Part shown: one piece after another, positions 9,821 through 18,318 of the stretch | Layout of the letters: each line of letters starts with the position of its first letter | How positions within the stretch are numbered: position 1 is the stretch's first letter | Source of the DNA: Pseudomonas tructae | GTDB taxonomy: Bacteria; Pseudomonadota; Gammaproteobacteria; Pseudomonadales; Pseudomonadaceae | Direction: 5' to 3' | Length of the DNA: 64,000 nucleotides | Assembly: GCF_004214895.1 (NCBI RefSeq) | Contig: NZ_CP035952.1 | Location: forward strand, 3,668,501-3,732,500 | Position numbers and translations under genes: made by a program | Notes under the pieces: model-generated | Told to the model about the DNA's origin: nothing | The model's input: the letters and a program-made list of their open reading frames with translations, nothing else | The model's database searches: none

Positions 9821-10438
9821 TCAGCCTCGCCCGGGGCAGGCAATGGCCACAGCCGGGGCCAGGCCACCACGGCACTTGAGCACCCGCCATTGCGCCGGCT
9901 GGGCATCGACGGCAATGCGCAGCGCTGCCGGTGACGGGTTGAGCGCGGCCTGTTGCGCGCGACAGGCGAAGGCCAGGGTCTGGCCGCTTTCGGCAGCCAC
10001 CTGCAAGCGGCGCAAGGCACGGTCATCGGCTTTATGCGGCCAGCACAGCACCGCGCCACAACTGCCCGAGCGCAAGCACTGCTCGGCAGCCCACAGCACC
10101 TCGCCGGCAGTGGCCTGGACCACCGTCAGCCAGCGCAGGTCGACCCCGGCCGCCTGCCAGGCCGGTGGGTAGGGAATCAATGGCGGGGCAATCAGCACCA
10201 CCCGCTCACCAGCCTGGGTCAGCCGCGCCAGGCTCGGCCACAGCAGTTGCAGCTCGCCACAGCCCTCGGCCGCCAGCAGCAACTCGGTCAGCGCCCCGGG
10301 CGGCCAGCCGCCACCGGGCAGCGCCGCATCCAGGGCAGCATGGCCTGTGGGCTGCAAGCCCTGGGGCAAGGCCTGCGGCCGGCCCTTCCAGAGCCGTTGC
10401 TGGTCGAGCAGGCCGTCGAGGCTGACCACCGCGCCCAT
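9821..10438 (-). CDS. imuA: ImuA, RecA/SulA-like SOS mutagenesis protein
   Basis: A 205-aa protein of the ImuA family, also annotated as a SulA-like or RecA-like protein. The segment HAALDAALPGGGWPPGALTEL resembles the entry to a RecA-type core, and ERVVLIAPPLIPYPPAW is conserved in ImuA. The canonical Walker A lysine is not evident. It works with ImuB and DnaE2 in damage-induced mutagenesis. The ATG at 10438 overlaps the lexA2 TGA, so it is translationally coupled to its own repressor. Confidence 0.92.
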   Translation of the reverse strand: MGAVVSLDGLLDQQRLWKGRPQALPQGLQPTGHAALDAALPGGGWPPGALTELLLAAEGCGELQLLWPSLARLTQAGERVVLIAPPLIPYPPAWQAAGVDLRWLTVVQATAGEVLWAAEQCLRSGSCGAVLCWPHKADDRALRRLQVAAESGQTLAFACRAQQAALNPSPAALRIAVDAQPAQWRVLKCRGGLAPAVAIACPGRG

Positions 10439-11055
10439 CAGCCGCGCCTCACCAGGCCACAGAACACCCCTTCGATGACGAAGTCGTGCTCCGGGCCTAC
10501 CTCGATGGGGGCATACGCCGGGTTGCGCGGCAGCAGGCGGTAATGCCCGCCGGCCCGCTCGAAGCGCTTGATGGTCACCTCGCCGTCCAGGCGCGCGACG
10601 ATGATCTGCCCGTCACGGGCGTCGGCCTGCTGCTTGATGCCGACCAGGTCACCGTCGAGGATGCCGTCGTCGATCATCGAGTCGCCACGGACCTTGAGCA
10701 GGTAGTCGGGGGAGCGGCTGAACAGGTGCGCGTCGAGCATCAACTGCTCGTGGATATCCACGTCCGGGCCGATCGGCCGGCCGGCGGCCACCTGGCCGAG
10801 CACCGGGATTTCCAGGACCTCGGGGCGGCGCAGGGCACCGGCCAGGCGAATGCCACGGGCCTGGTTGGGGGTCACCTCGATGAAGCCGGCTTCGGTCAGC
10901 GCCTGGATATGCTTGCGCGCAACACTGCGCGAGGCAAAACCGAAGGCCGTGGCGATGTCGGCCAGGCTCGGCGGCTGGGCCTGATCGGCAATGCGCTGAC
11001 GAATGAAGTCGAGGATAGCGCGGCGTTTGGGCGATAGTGTATTCATGGAGTACAT
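10438..11055 (-). CDS. lexA2: LexA2-type SOS repressor
   Basis: A 205-aa LexA/S24 family repressor. Residues 1-70 are the winged-helix DNA-binding domain (SLADIATAFGFASRSVARKHIQ). The self-cleavage bond is Ala91-Gly92 in QVAAGRP, with catalytic Ser126 (GDSMIDDGI) and Lys163 (VTIKRFER). Pseudomonads have a second LexA that controls its own operon with imuA, imuB and dnaE2, and the gene order here matches. The ATG at 11055 (MYSMNTLSPKRR) is chosen because AGGA lies about 10 bases upstream; the ATG at 11046 is too far from it. The operator palindrome overlaps this start codon. Confidence 0.93.
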   Translation of the reverse strand: MYSMNTLSPKRRAILDFIRQRIADQAQPPSLADIATAFGFASRSVARKHIQALTEAGFIEVTPNQARGIRLAGALRRPEVLEIPVLGQVAAGRPIGPDVDIHEQLMLDAHLFSRSPDYLLKVRGDSMIDDGILDGDLVGIKQQADARDGQIIVARLDGEVTIKRFERAGGHYRLLPRNPAYAPIEVGPEHDFVIEGVFCGLVRRG

Positions 11056-11063
11056 TTGTACTC
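11048..11063. promoter_or_regulatory. LexA2 operator
   Basis: GAGTACATTTGTACTC is a perfect 6-bp palindrome with a 4-base spacer. It fits the AGTAC-N4-GTNCT type site reported for LexA2 in P. putida rather than the CTG-N10-CAG site of LexA1. It covers the lexA2 start codon at 11055, so a bound repressor would sit directly on the translation start region. It also lies 70 bp upstream of the divergent HAD gene. Confidence 0.8.
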
Positions 11064-11132
11064 TTTTCCTGTAGGTCTGACCAGCCCCGCCGATCCGGTT
11101 ATCATGTGCGGCCACCGCAGCGGATACCGACC

Positions 11133-11789
11133 ATGCTTGATGCCCTGTTGTTCGACCTCGACGGTACCCTCACCGACACCGACAAACTCCACCTGCTGGC
11201 CATGCAACAACTGTTGCTCGAAGAAGGCCGGGTACTCACCCAAGCGCAGTTCGACGCCCACATCAGCGGCCGGGCCAATGCCGACCTGTGCCGTTACCTG
11301 TTCCCCGACCGGCCGCTGAACGAGCACCAGGCCTTTGCCGACCGCAAAGAGGCACGCTTTCGTGCCCTGTCGCCGACCTTGCAGCCCACCGCCGGCTTGC
11401 TGAAGCTGCTCGAGCATGCCGAGCGCCTGCGCATCGGCGTTGCCGTGGTCACCAATGCGCCACGGGCCAATGCCGTGCACATGCTTGGCGCCATGGGCCT
11501 GAACCTGCGTTTCGAACATGTGCTGGTGGCCGAGGAACTGGCCCGGGCCAAGCCCGACCCGCTGCCCTACCTCACCGGCCTTGAGCGCCTGCAGGCGCGG
11601 GCGGCGCACTCGCTGGCGTTCGAGGACTCGGTGCCGGGGGTCAAGGCGGCCAGTGGCGCGGGGATCTTTACCGTCGGGCTGTCCACCAGCCAGCGGCCTG
11701 AATCACTGCTGGCCGCAGGTGCGCAGCTGGTGGTGAAGGATTTCGAGGATGAGCGCTTGTGGGCGTTGATCAAGCGGATGTCTGCCTGA
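11133..11789 (+). CDS. HAD family phosphatase (beta-phosphoglucomutase-like)
   Basis: A 218-aa haloacid dehalogenase superfamily hydrolase of subfamily IA. Motif I is LLFDLDGTLTDTD, motif II is VAVVTNAPR, motif III is the Lys in ARAKPDPLPY, and motif IV is LAFEDSVPGVKAA. The helical cap is of the phosphoglucomutase/phosphoglycolate phosphatase type. The substrate is not determined by sequence. The start is the ATG at 11133, where similarity to the family begins; upstream in-frame codons read through the lexA2 operator and are unlikely to be coding. It is divergent from lexA2, and damage control through the shared operator is possible but unproven. Confidence 0.9.
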   Translation: MLDALLFDLDGTLTDTDKLHLLAMQQLLLEEGRVLTQAQFDAHISGRANADLCRYLFPDRPLNEHQAFADRKEARFRALSPTLQPTAGLLKLLEHAERLRIGVAVVTNAPRANAVHMLGAMGLNLRFEHVLVAEELARAKPDPLPYLTGLERLQARAAHSLAFEDSVPGVKAASGAGIFTVGLSTSQRPESLLAAGAQLVVKDFEDERLWALIKRMSA

Positions 11790-11805
11790 GGACCGCATCG
11801 CCCCC

Positions 11806-11878
11806 ATCGCTGGCAAGGCCAGCGCCCACAGGTTCCAGTGTATGCAGATCCATTGTGGGAGCCGGCCTTGCCGGCGAT
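11806..11878. repeat. REP-like inverted pair, variant type
   Basis: Two facing units, ATCGCTGGCAAGGCCAGCGC at 11806 and TGTGGGAGCCGGCCTTGCCG at 11854, form an imperfect inverted repeat between the HAD gene and the DUF899 gene. The core GCCGGCCTTGCCGGCGAT differs from the GCGGGCTTGCCCCGCGAT core used elsewhere in the window, so this is a separate REP subfamily. Confidence 0.8.
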
Positions 11879-11972
11879 GAATTCACCACCATTCATCGCC
11901 CCTGCCCTCATACCTGTCGAATCCCCACCCCGGCAATCGACCATGAGTACATCCCCCAGCGGAGCGTAATCC

Positions 11973-12695
11973 ATGGACAACTATCAAAACCCCCAGGTGG
12001 TCACGCGCAGCGAATGGCTCAGCGCCCGCCGCCAGTTGTGGCTGCATGAAAAGGCCCTGACCCACCAGCGCGATGAACTGAGCAAGGCCCGCCGCGCCCT
12101 GCCCTGGGTGCGCGTCGAGCAGGACTACCGCTTCGAAGGCGCCAACGGGCACCTGAGCCTGGCCGAGCTGTTCGCCGGGCGCAGCCAGTTGCTGGTCTAT
12201 CACTTCATGTTCGGCGAAGGCTGGGAAGAAGGCTGCCCCGGCTGCTCGTTCCTGGCCGATCATTTCGACGGCGCCAACCTGCACCTGGCCCATCACGATG
12301 TATCGCTGGTAGCCGTCTCCCGCGCGCCCTACGCCCAGTTCCAGGCCTTCAGGCACCGCATGGGCTGGCAGTTTCCCTGGGTCTCATCCCATGCCAGCAG
12401 TTTCAACCAGGACTTCGGCGTTGGCGGCAAAGGCAGCGATCAATACAACTATGAGCCGTATGCGGGCGATGAAACCGAGCTGCCAGGCCTCAGCGTGTTT
12501 TACCGCGACGCTGCCGGCACGCTGTTCCATACCTACTCCAGCTACGCCCGCGGCCTCGACATCCTGGTCGGCACCTACAACTTCCTCGACCTGATGCCCA
12601 AAGGCCGCAACGAAGACGGCACCATGGACTGGGTGCGCCACCATGATCGCTATGAAGGCGCCAGCCAGGCACCTGCGCACTGCTGCCACGACTAG
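11973..12695 (+). CDS. DUF899 family thioredoxin-like protein
   Basis: A 240-aa member of the DUF899 family, cytoplasmic proteins with a thioredoxin-like fold. The redox-type motif CPGCSFLADH is present near residue 88, after the conserved LLVYHFMFGEGWEEG. The C-terminal HDRYEGA is also a family feature. The reaction is not established for the family. The ATG at 11973 follows AGCGGAG. It appears monocistronic, with a REP pair upstream and a 12-bp hairpin downstream. Confidence 0.9.
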   Translation: MDNYQNPQVVTRSEWLSARRQLWLHEKALTHQRDELSKARRALPWVRVEQDYRFEGANGHLSLAELFAGRSQLLVYHFMFGEGWEEGCPGCSFLADHFDGANLHLAHHDVSLVAVSRAPYAQFQAFRHRMGWQFPWVSSHASSFNQDFGVGGKGSDQYNYEPYAGDETELPGLSVFYRDAAGTLFHTYSSYARGLDILVGTYNFLDLMPKGRNEDGTMDWVRHHDRYEGASQAPAHCCHD

Positions 12696-12745
12696 TACAG
12701 TCACGACCGGGCCTTGCCGGACTGTATCCTGGCCAGACTTTGCCC

Positions 12746-12779
12746 TACAGTAGCGCGCACAAAGCCCCGCGCTACTGTA
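12746..12779. repeat. 12-bp inverted repeat before bestrophin gene
   Basis: TACAGTAGCGCG at 12746-12757 is repeated exactly inverted at 12768-12779, with a 10-base loop. No U-run follows on the plus strand. It ends 14 bp before the bestrophin start, so it may be a terminator for the DUF899 gene or a structure or operator at the 5' end of the next transcript. Confidence 0.6.
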
Positions 12780-12793
12780 CAGGTTCGCCTTGC

Positions 12794-13711
12794 ATGATCA
12801 TCCAGCCGCAAAAACCCTCCATCCGCGTCCTGCTGTTTTCGCTCAAGGGCTCGATCATCCCGGCGATCTGGCGCAAGGTGCTGTACACCGTGCTGATCAG
12901 TTCGGCGGTAGTGGCCACCCACGGCACGCTGTTCGAGTACAAGGTGATCCTCACTGCCACACCCTTTACCCTCTGGGGCCTGACCCTGGCGATCTTCCTC
13001 GGCTTTCGCAACACCGTGGCCTACCAGCGCTTCTGGGAGGCGCGCACGCTGTGGGGCGAGTTGCTGATCGTCAGCCGCAACCTGACCCGCCAGACCCTGA
13101 GCCTGCTGCCCAGCCTCGACGCCAACCAGCGCCGCGCCCTGCTCGACCCGCTGATCGGCTTCGCCTACGTGCTGCGTGACCAGTTGCGCGGCACCCCCGC
13201 CAGCGCCGACCGCCAGCGCCTGCTCGACACCCCGACGCGCACGGCCCTGGCCAGCAGCGATGCGCCGGCCAGCCGCCTGCTCGGTCTGCTCGGCCAACGC
13301 TTCATGGCCCAGGCCCGCGAAGCCGGCGCTGGCGAGGTGATCCAGGCCAATTTCGATCAGCAGCTCAACCGCCTGTCCTATGTGCTCGGTGGCTGCGAGC
13401 GGATCAAGAACACGCCCATCCCCTACCCCTACATCCTCATGCTGCACCGCATCGTCCACGTCTACTGCTTTTTGCTGCCGTTCTGCCTGGTCGACAGCAT
13501 TGGCTGGTTCACGCCGTTTGCCGTGTGCGTGCTGGCCTATACCTTCTTCGGCCTGGATGCCCTGGGTGACCAGATTGCCGACCCGTTCGACACCCAGCCC
13601 AACGACCTGGCCCTGGATGCCATGTGCCGCAACCTGGAAATCGCCGTGCGCGAGCTGGAAGGCGAAGCGGCGCCGGCGCCCTTGCAACCGGTCAAGGGTG
13701 TGTTGTTGTAA
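12794..13711 (+). CDS. Bestrophin-like (UPF0187) inner-membrane protein
   Basis: A 305-aa bestrophin-family protein, homologous to YneE and to bacterial pentameric ion channels. Typical features are FSLKGSIIPAIWRKVL, FTLWGLTLAIFLGFRNTVAYQRFWEAR around residues 55-80, and the C-terminal FGLDALGDQIADPFDTQPNDL, a family signature. Hydrophobic segments at about 28-45, 50-70, 215-235 and 240-260 place it in the inner membrane. The ATG at 12794 is chosen; an upstream in-frame ATG at 12740 would read through the 12-bp inverted repeat. Confidence 0.92.
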   Translation: MIIQPQKPSIRVLLFSLKGSIIPAIWRKVLYTVLISSAVVATHGTLFEYKVILTATPFTLWGLTLAIFLGFRNTVAYQRFWEARTLWGELLIVSRNLTRQTLSLLPSLDANQRRALLDPLIGFAYVLRDQLRGTPASADRQRLLDTPTRTALASSDAPASRLLGLLGQRFMAQAREAGAGEVIQANFDQQLNRLSYVLGGCERIKNTPIPYPYILMLHRIVHVYCFLLPFCLVDSIGWFTPFAVCVLAYTFFGLDALGDQIADPFDTQPNDLALDAMCRNLEIAVRELEGEAAPAPLQPVKGVLL

Positions 13712-13792
13712 AACCCTGTACATCGAAATTCCCCGGCCGGCCTGATACCCTTGCGCCCATCCGTTTTGCCTCTTGCCAGAAAAGGAGTTCCC

Positions 13793-14191
13793 ATGGCAAC
13801 GCTCACCGTTCGCGACGAGTCGGTCTCGGGCGAAGTCTTCGACGATTTCGCCCTGCACTTTGCCACCGACACCATCACTGTGCGCCAGTTGATCCGCGAG
13901 CGGGTCCATCAGGAAGTCCTGCAGCGCAGCAGCGATACCGCCCCCCACAGCCGACGCCAGCGCCTGGTCAGCCCCGAGCCGCTGGAAGCTGCGCTCAATG
14001 GCGAGCGCCCCAGCGAACGCCCGACCATCGACTGGCGCAAACAGGTCGAGGTCGCCTGCGACGCCTTCGTGCGCAATGGCTTTTTCATCCTTCTCGACGA
14101 GCGTCAGGCCGAAAGCCTCGACGAAGTCCTGACCATCCGCCACGACAGCGTGGTCAATTTCATCAAACTGACCCCGCTGATAGGAGGCTGA
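13793..14191 (+). CDS. Small conserved protein upstream of DUF4132 gene
   Basis: A 132-aa soluble protein that I do not assign to a known family. It begins MATLTVRDESVSGEVFDDF and has a charged, helix-rich middle (ITVRQLIRERVHQEVLQR). Its end, FILLDERQAESLDEVLTIRHDSVVNFIKLTPLIGG, reads like a small alpha/beta unit. It has no signal peptide. AAAGGAG lies 7 bases before the ATG. The DUF4132 gene starts 2 bp after its stop, so the two should be co-translated, which makes it a likely partner of that protein. Confidence 0.85.
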   Translation: MATLTVRDESVSGEVFDDFALHFATDTITVRQLIRERVHQEVLQRSSDTAPHSRRQRLVSPEPLEAALNGERPSERPTIDWRKQVEVACDAFVRNGFFILLDERQAESLDEVLTIRHDSVVNFIKLTPLIGG

Positions 14192-14193
14192 AC

Positions 14194-16854
14194 ATGGCAC
14201 TGGAACAACTTCAGGCGTTTCGTCACGACCGCCCGCAAACCGAACTGGGCCCGGTCGAACACATCGGTCCCGATGGCTACCCGCTGCTGGCAGGCTCCGA
14301 GTTGCGCCACGAGCATGGGTTGATCAGCGAGCTGCTGCCGCTGCTGCAGAAGATTCATGGTCGACCCGATGCCATGATCTTCGCCTTGAGCAAACTGCCG
14401 GCGGTCATGGCCCTGGATGCGGACCCTGCGTTTCGCACCCGGCTGGTACTGGCGTTGATCGAACGGGTGGTGGCCTACAACGGTGAGCTGAGCACAGCCA
14501 GTGCCGGCCATGCCTTTTCCCACGTCTTCGACTATGGCGTGCTGCCAGCGCTGATGTCCTGGCTGATGGAAAACGGCGCCCAGGTCGGCCCGTTGGCCGA
14601 ACCGGTGCTGCAGTGGTTCACCAGCTACCGCTTCGCCTATTACGGCACCCTGCCGACCTTGACCGTGACGGACTGGGTCATCGCACAAAACTTCCCGAAA
14701 GTACCCGACGACCTGCGTGAGCTGCTGATCCTGCTGCGCAGCCAGTGTTCAGATCTGGGCCACTACGGCAACTTCGGCGATCAACTGCTGGCCAAGCTCG
14801 ACCCGTTGCTGGGCAGCGGCGCCTGGCAGGTACTGGCGCCGTGCGAGCACTGGACCCAACTGGCCCTGCAAGACCTCGAACAACTGAGCCCCGAGGCACG
14901 CGAAGACTGGTTGGCGTTGCTGCGTCAGGCCGCCGCGGCGACCTCGGCGCGGCCATCGGCGAAATGGTTGAAGAACGCCCAGGCGCTGCTGCTCAAGGTC
15001 GGCGAGACGCCACTGCGGGCGGCCCTGCTGCGCTGGTTTGCACGGGTCGATGCCGGGCGTTGCGGCGCACTGCTCAATGTCGGCTGGGAAAGCAGCGATG
15101 ACCGCGCACGCATGCACGATGGCAACGCCACGGTGCTGCGCGGCCTGCTCTGGATCAGCGCCGCGCTGGCCGACAGCGAACTGACCCGGGCCATCGCCCG
15201 CCTGGCCCTGAGCGCCTACCGCAAGGTCCGCGGCATCGGCCCGCGTGCGCCCAAGGTCGGCAACGCGGCGGTGTTCGCCCTGTCGTCGATCCCCAGCCAT
15301 GAAGCAGTCGGGCAACTGGCCCTGCTCAAGGTGCGGGTCAAGTTCGGGACCGCACAGAAGGAAATCGAAAAAGCCTTCACCAGCGCCGCCCAGGCCCTGC
15401 AATTGCCCCGCGACCAGATCGAAGAGCTCGGCGTGCCAAGCTATGGCCTGGAGCAGGTCGGCCTGCGTCGGGAAAGCTTTGTTGACGGCGCCTTTGTCGC
15501 CGAGCTCAAAGTCGATGGCAAGAGCGCTACCCTGAACTGGTTCCGCGCCGACGGCACGCCGCAAAAATCGGTGCCGGCCAAGGTCAAGGCCGAACACAAG
15601 GACGAACTCAAGGAGCTGCAAGGCGCGGTCAAGGACATCGGCGCCATGTTGCCGGCCCAGGCCGAGCGCCTGGACAGCCTGTTCCTGCTGGAAAAACATT
15701 GGCCGTTTGGCCAATGGCAGGAGCGCTACCTTGATCACCCGCTGATCGGCACCCTGGCGCGGCGGCTGATCTGGCTGATCAAAGAAGGCGGCCAGCAGCA
15801 CGCCGTGGTGTTCAGCGAAGACCGCCTGCAAACCCTCGACGGCAAAACCGTGACACCGTCCAGCGAGGCCGAGGTACGCCTCTGGCACCCGATCGGCCGT
15901 ACCCTGGAAGAGGTCCTGGCCTGGCGCGAACGTATCGAGGCGCTGCAGATTACCCAGCCGTTCAAGCAGGCCCACCGGGAGGTCTACCTGCTGACCGAGG
16001 CCGAGCGCAACACCGCCATCTACTCCAACCGCTTCGCCGCGCACATTCTGCGCCAGCATCAGTTCCACGCCCTGGCCGCCGCCCGCGGCTGGCGCAACAA
16101 ACTGCGGCTGATGGTCGATGACAGCTACCCGCCGGCCACCCGCGATCTGCCGGCCTGGGGCCTGCGCGCCGAGTTCTGGATCGAAGGCGTGGGCGATGAC
16201 TATGGCGTCGATACCAACGAAGCCGGGGCCTTCCTGCGCCTGAGCACCGACCAGGTGCGCTTCTACGCCATCGATGCCGCACAGCGTTACTCCCATGCCG
16301 GCGGCGGCGGTTATGCCCCCGAACACTGGCGTGACGGCGAAGATGCCACGCCCCTGCCCCTGGACCAGGTGCCGGCGCTGGTGCTCAGTGAAGTGATGCG
16401 CGATGTCGACCTGTTCGTCGGTGTCGCCTCGCTGGCCAACGACCCGCAATGGGCCGATGGCGGTCCGGATGGGCGTTACCGCGATTACTGGCACAAGCAC
16501 TCGTTTGGCGAGTTGGGCGCCACCGCGCAAACGCGCAAGCAACTGCTGGAAAAACTGCTGCCACGCATGACCCGCCTCAAGGACAAATGGGCCCTGCACG
16601 GGCGCTTCCTGGAGGTTACCGGCAAGCTGCGCAGCTACAAGATCCACCTGGGCTCGGGCAACATCCTCATGCTGCCCAACGATCAATACCTGTGCATCGT
16701 CCCCGACGCCAAGGCGCGCCAGCAGACCACGCCGCAATACCTGCCGTTCGAGGGCGACGCGCTATTGTCGATCATCCTCTCCAAGGCATTGCTGCTGATC
16801 GATGACGACAAGATCAGTGACCCGACCATTACTCGGCAGTTGGTGTTGAAGTAA
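14194..16854 (+). CDS. DUF4132 domain-containing giant protein
   Basis: An 886-aa cytoplasmic protein with a C-terminal DUF4132 domain, as in MolR/YehI-type proteins. The first 450 residues are Leu- and Ala-rich helical repeats (HEAT-like), for example LVLALIERVVAYNGELSTA. The region from about 440 (KSATLNWFRADGTPQKSVPAKVKAEHKDELKELQ, in two stretches) begins the DUF4132-type part. A conserved segment YLTEAERNTAIYSNRFA and the C-terminal FLEVTGKLRSYKIHLGSGNI, with a closing LCIVPD, follow. Its biochemical role is unknown. In other bacteria DUF4132 genes sit with MoxR/VWA genes; none is seen here. RBS AGGAGG is 8 bases upstream. It is followed after 38 bp by a metallo-hydrolase gene. Confidence 0.88.
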   Translation: MALEQLQAFRHDRPQTELGPVEHIGPDGYPLLAGSELRHEHGLISELLPLLQKIHGRPDAMIFALSKLPAVMALDADPAFRTRLVLALIERVVAYNGELSTASAGHAFSHVFDYGVLPALMSWLMENGAQVGPLAEPVLQWFTSYRFAYYGTLPTLTVTDWVIAQNFPKVPDDLRELLILLRSQCSDLGHYGNFGDQLLAKLDPLLGSGAWQVLAPCEHWTQLALQDLEQLSPEAREDWLALLRQAAAATSARPSAKWLKNAQALLLKVGETPLRAALLRWFARVDAGRCGALLNVGWESSDDRARMHDGNATVLRGLLWISAALADSELTRAIARLALSAYRKVRGIGPRAPKVGNAAVFALSSIPSHEAVGQLALLKVRVKFGTAQKEIEKAFTSAAQALQLPRDQIEELGVPSYGLEQVGLRRESFVDGAFVAELKVDGKSATLNWFRADGTPQKSVPAKVKAEHKDELKELQGAVKDIGAMLPAQAERLDSLFLLEKHWPFGQWQERYLDHPLIGTLARRLIWLIKEGGQQHAVVFSEDRLQTLDGKTVTPSSEAEVRLWHPIGRTLEEVLAWRERIEALQITQPFKQAHREVYLLTEAERNTAIYSNRFAAHILRQHQFHALAAARGWRNKLRLMVDDSYPPATRDLPAWGLRAEFWIEGVGDDYGVDTNEAGAFLRLSTDQVRFYAIDAAQRYSHAGGGGYAPEHWRDGEDATPLPLDQVPALVLSEVMRDVDLFVGVASLANDPQWADGGPDGRYRDYWHKHSFGELGATAQTRKQLLEKLLPRMTRLKDKWALHGRFLEVTGKLRSYKIHLGSGNILMLPNDQYLCIVPDAKARQQTTPQYLPFEGDALLSIILSKALLLIDDDKISDPTITRQLVLK

Positions 16855-16892
16855 CCGGCAGCTCAGCCCGGATGACCAGGGAAGGAATGCGA

Positions 16893-18263
16893 ATGACGTA
16901 CACCCATTACGCGATGATCGAAGATATTGTGTTCGATGGACCTGATGCCATGGTTATCCTCGATTGCATCACTGCCCAAGCCGCTTCTGCACTGAGCACT
17001 CAAAAATGGGCAAGGACCCAGCCCAACGACGAGCACCTTGAACAGACGATGCTGCTGACTGTCAGCCTGAAAGACCTGATGAGCCGCGTGACATTGCATC
17101 TACAGCCAAATGTTGATGTGCCAAAGGTGTGGATCTGCTTCAACCTGCAGGATCACAATCCTGTTGCAGACGAAGGCGCAATCAGCGCCAGGTTTCTCAG
17201 CCTTGGAGGCCAGGACCAGGAAACGCTCCCGCACTTTACCCTGACCGATATCCGCAGTGCAGCACCACAGCTACAGCAACTGGCTTTCCTGACTGGCCTA
17301 TCGGTACGCGGGACACAGATCCTGGAGGTACTCGAAGCCGCCGCAATGCAAGCGGGTCAATCACGATGGGTAGTGGCCTACGACGTTGGCCAGGGTAACG
17401 CCAATGCGCTTGTCAACGATTTGGGCTACCCCTGCCTGTTTTTTGACCTTGGCTGGCCGACCAGTGCCAATGCTCGCACACGCCCGCCGCAACGACCGCA
17501 ACTGCTGGTTGCCCCTGGCTGTGTCTGCCATAGTGGCTCTGCTGCTCCCGTGGTGCTGTCTCACTGGGACTTCGATCATTGGGCCTATGCTGTGAGCAAC
17601 ATGAACTACAACTACGGTACCCGGGCCGCCAATATCAGGTTCGATCCGCATGCACTTGATCGTCCCTGGATTATTCCACGACCACCTGCAAGACGCAGGG
17701 GCAAAGGCTTGGGCCCGACACATTTGCGTTTCATTGCCCAACTGCGCCAACGGTTGGTCTGGCCAAACAGGCTGCGGAGCGTCCCCTTCGCGGCCGGCGT
17801 CATCACTCGTACCGACCCGACCAGAGACCCGCACGATCGCAACAACCAGGGTCTGGCGTGGTTCGTGATGCCCAATGCCGGCGCCCAACGGGCGACCCTC
17901 CTTCCGGGCGACGTTGAGTACGCCAATCTCCACTGGCCATCACCTCCCCCCCAGCTGGTATCGCTGGTTGCCAGTCACCATGGTGGATGGGCGGGAATGC
18001 CCCCGGCTGCAACAACGTCCGTTGCACCCCATCTAACCTTGTCGCTCGGCGCCCTGAATGTTCATCACCATCCCAATGCGCTGGCGCTGGGTAATCACTG
18101 GACCATGGGTTGGCCCGAGCCTGCGTGTACCAGTAATCGTTCGACCACCCCACACTCATTATTAATCAATGGTTCGGTGCTGATCCCCTTGGACCCTTCG
18201 GCGCCCAGGCCCACATTCAGTTGCCCGACACTGATTGCCAGCAATCTGGTCCCGACCCAATAA
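16893..18263 (+). CDS. ComEC-type metallo-beta-lactamase-fold hydrolase
   Basis: A 456-aa protein whose C-terminal 300 residues look like the MBL-fold domain of ComEC/Rec2. The evidence is AYDVGQGNANAL at 162-173, the metal-binding motif SHWDFDHW at 223-230, LLPGDVEYA, and LVASHHGGW near residue 368. The first 155 residues match nothing I recognise. No signal peptide or membrane segments are seen, so it is a soluble MBL protein and not a DNA-uptake channel. The start is the ATG at 16893, with AAGGA 6 bases upstream; in-frame ATGs at 16872 and 16887 lack this spacing. Position and strand suggest it belongs with the two upstream genes. The substrate is unknown; nucleic acid or nucleotide is possible by analogy. 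Confidence 0.82.
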   Translation: MTYTHYAMIEDIVFDGPDAMVILDCITAQAASALSTQKWARTQPNDEHLEQTMLLTVSLKDLMSRVTLHLQPNVDVPKVWICFNLQDHNPVADEGAISARFLSLGGQDQETLPHFTLTDIRSAAPQLQQLAFLTGLSVRGTQILEVLEAAAMQAGQSRWVVAYDVGQGNANALVNDLGYPCLFFDLGWPTSANARTRPPQRPQLLVAPGCVCHSGSAAPVVLSHWDFDHWAYAVSNMNYNYGTRAANIRFDPHALDRPWIIPRPPARRRGKGLGPTHLRFIAQLRQRLVWPNRLRSVPFAAGVITRTDPTRDPHDRNNQGLAWFVMPNAGAQRATLLPGDVEYANLHWPSPPPQLVSLVASHHGGWAGMPPAATTSVAPHLTLSLGALNVHHHPNALALGNHWTMGWPEPACTSNRSTTPHSLLINGSVLIPLDPSAPRPTFSCPTLIASNLVPTQ

Positions 18264-18288
18264 CACGCCATCAGTCAAAGGATTGCCC

Positions 18289-18318
18289 ATGATTGTCCAA
18301 CAGCTGACACCGCTATGA
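18289..18318 (+). CDS. Possible 9-codon leader ORF (MIVQQLTPL)
   Basis: An ATG at 18289 with AAAGGA about 6 bases upstream opens a 9-codon frame. It ends in TGA at 18316-18318, overlapping the ATG of the next gene at 18315. The next gene has no good ribosome site of its own, so this mini-ORF could deliver ribosomes to it by termination-reinitiation. It may instead be chance. Confidence 0.35.
   Translation: MIVQQLTPL

Noticed and set aside
11044..11046. ATG at 11046 as the lexA2 start
   Set aside because: The nearest Shine-Dalgarno sequence (AGGA at 11066-11069) is about 19 bases away, while the ATG at 11055 is about 10 bases from it.
16893..18263. Metallo-beta-lactamase resistance enzyme
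   Set aside because: There is no signal peptide, and the HWDFDH, PGD and SHHGG set is that of ComEC-type hydrolases, not of class B lactamases.
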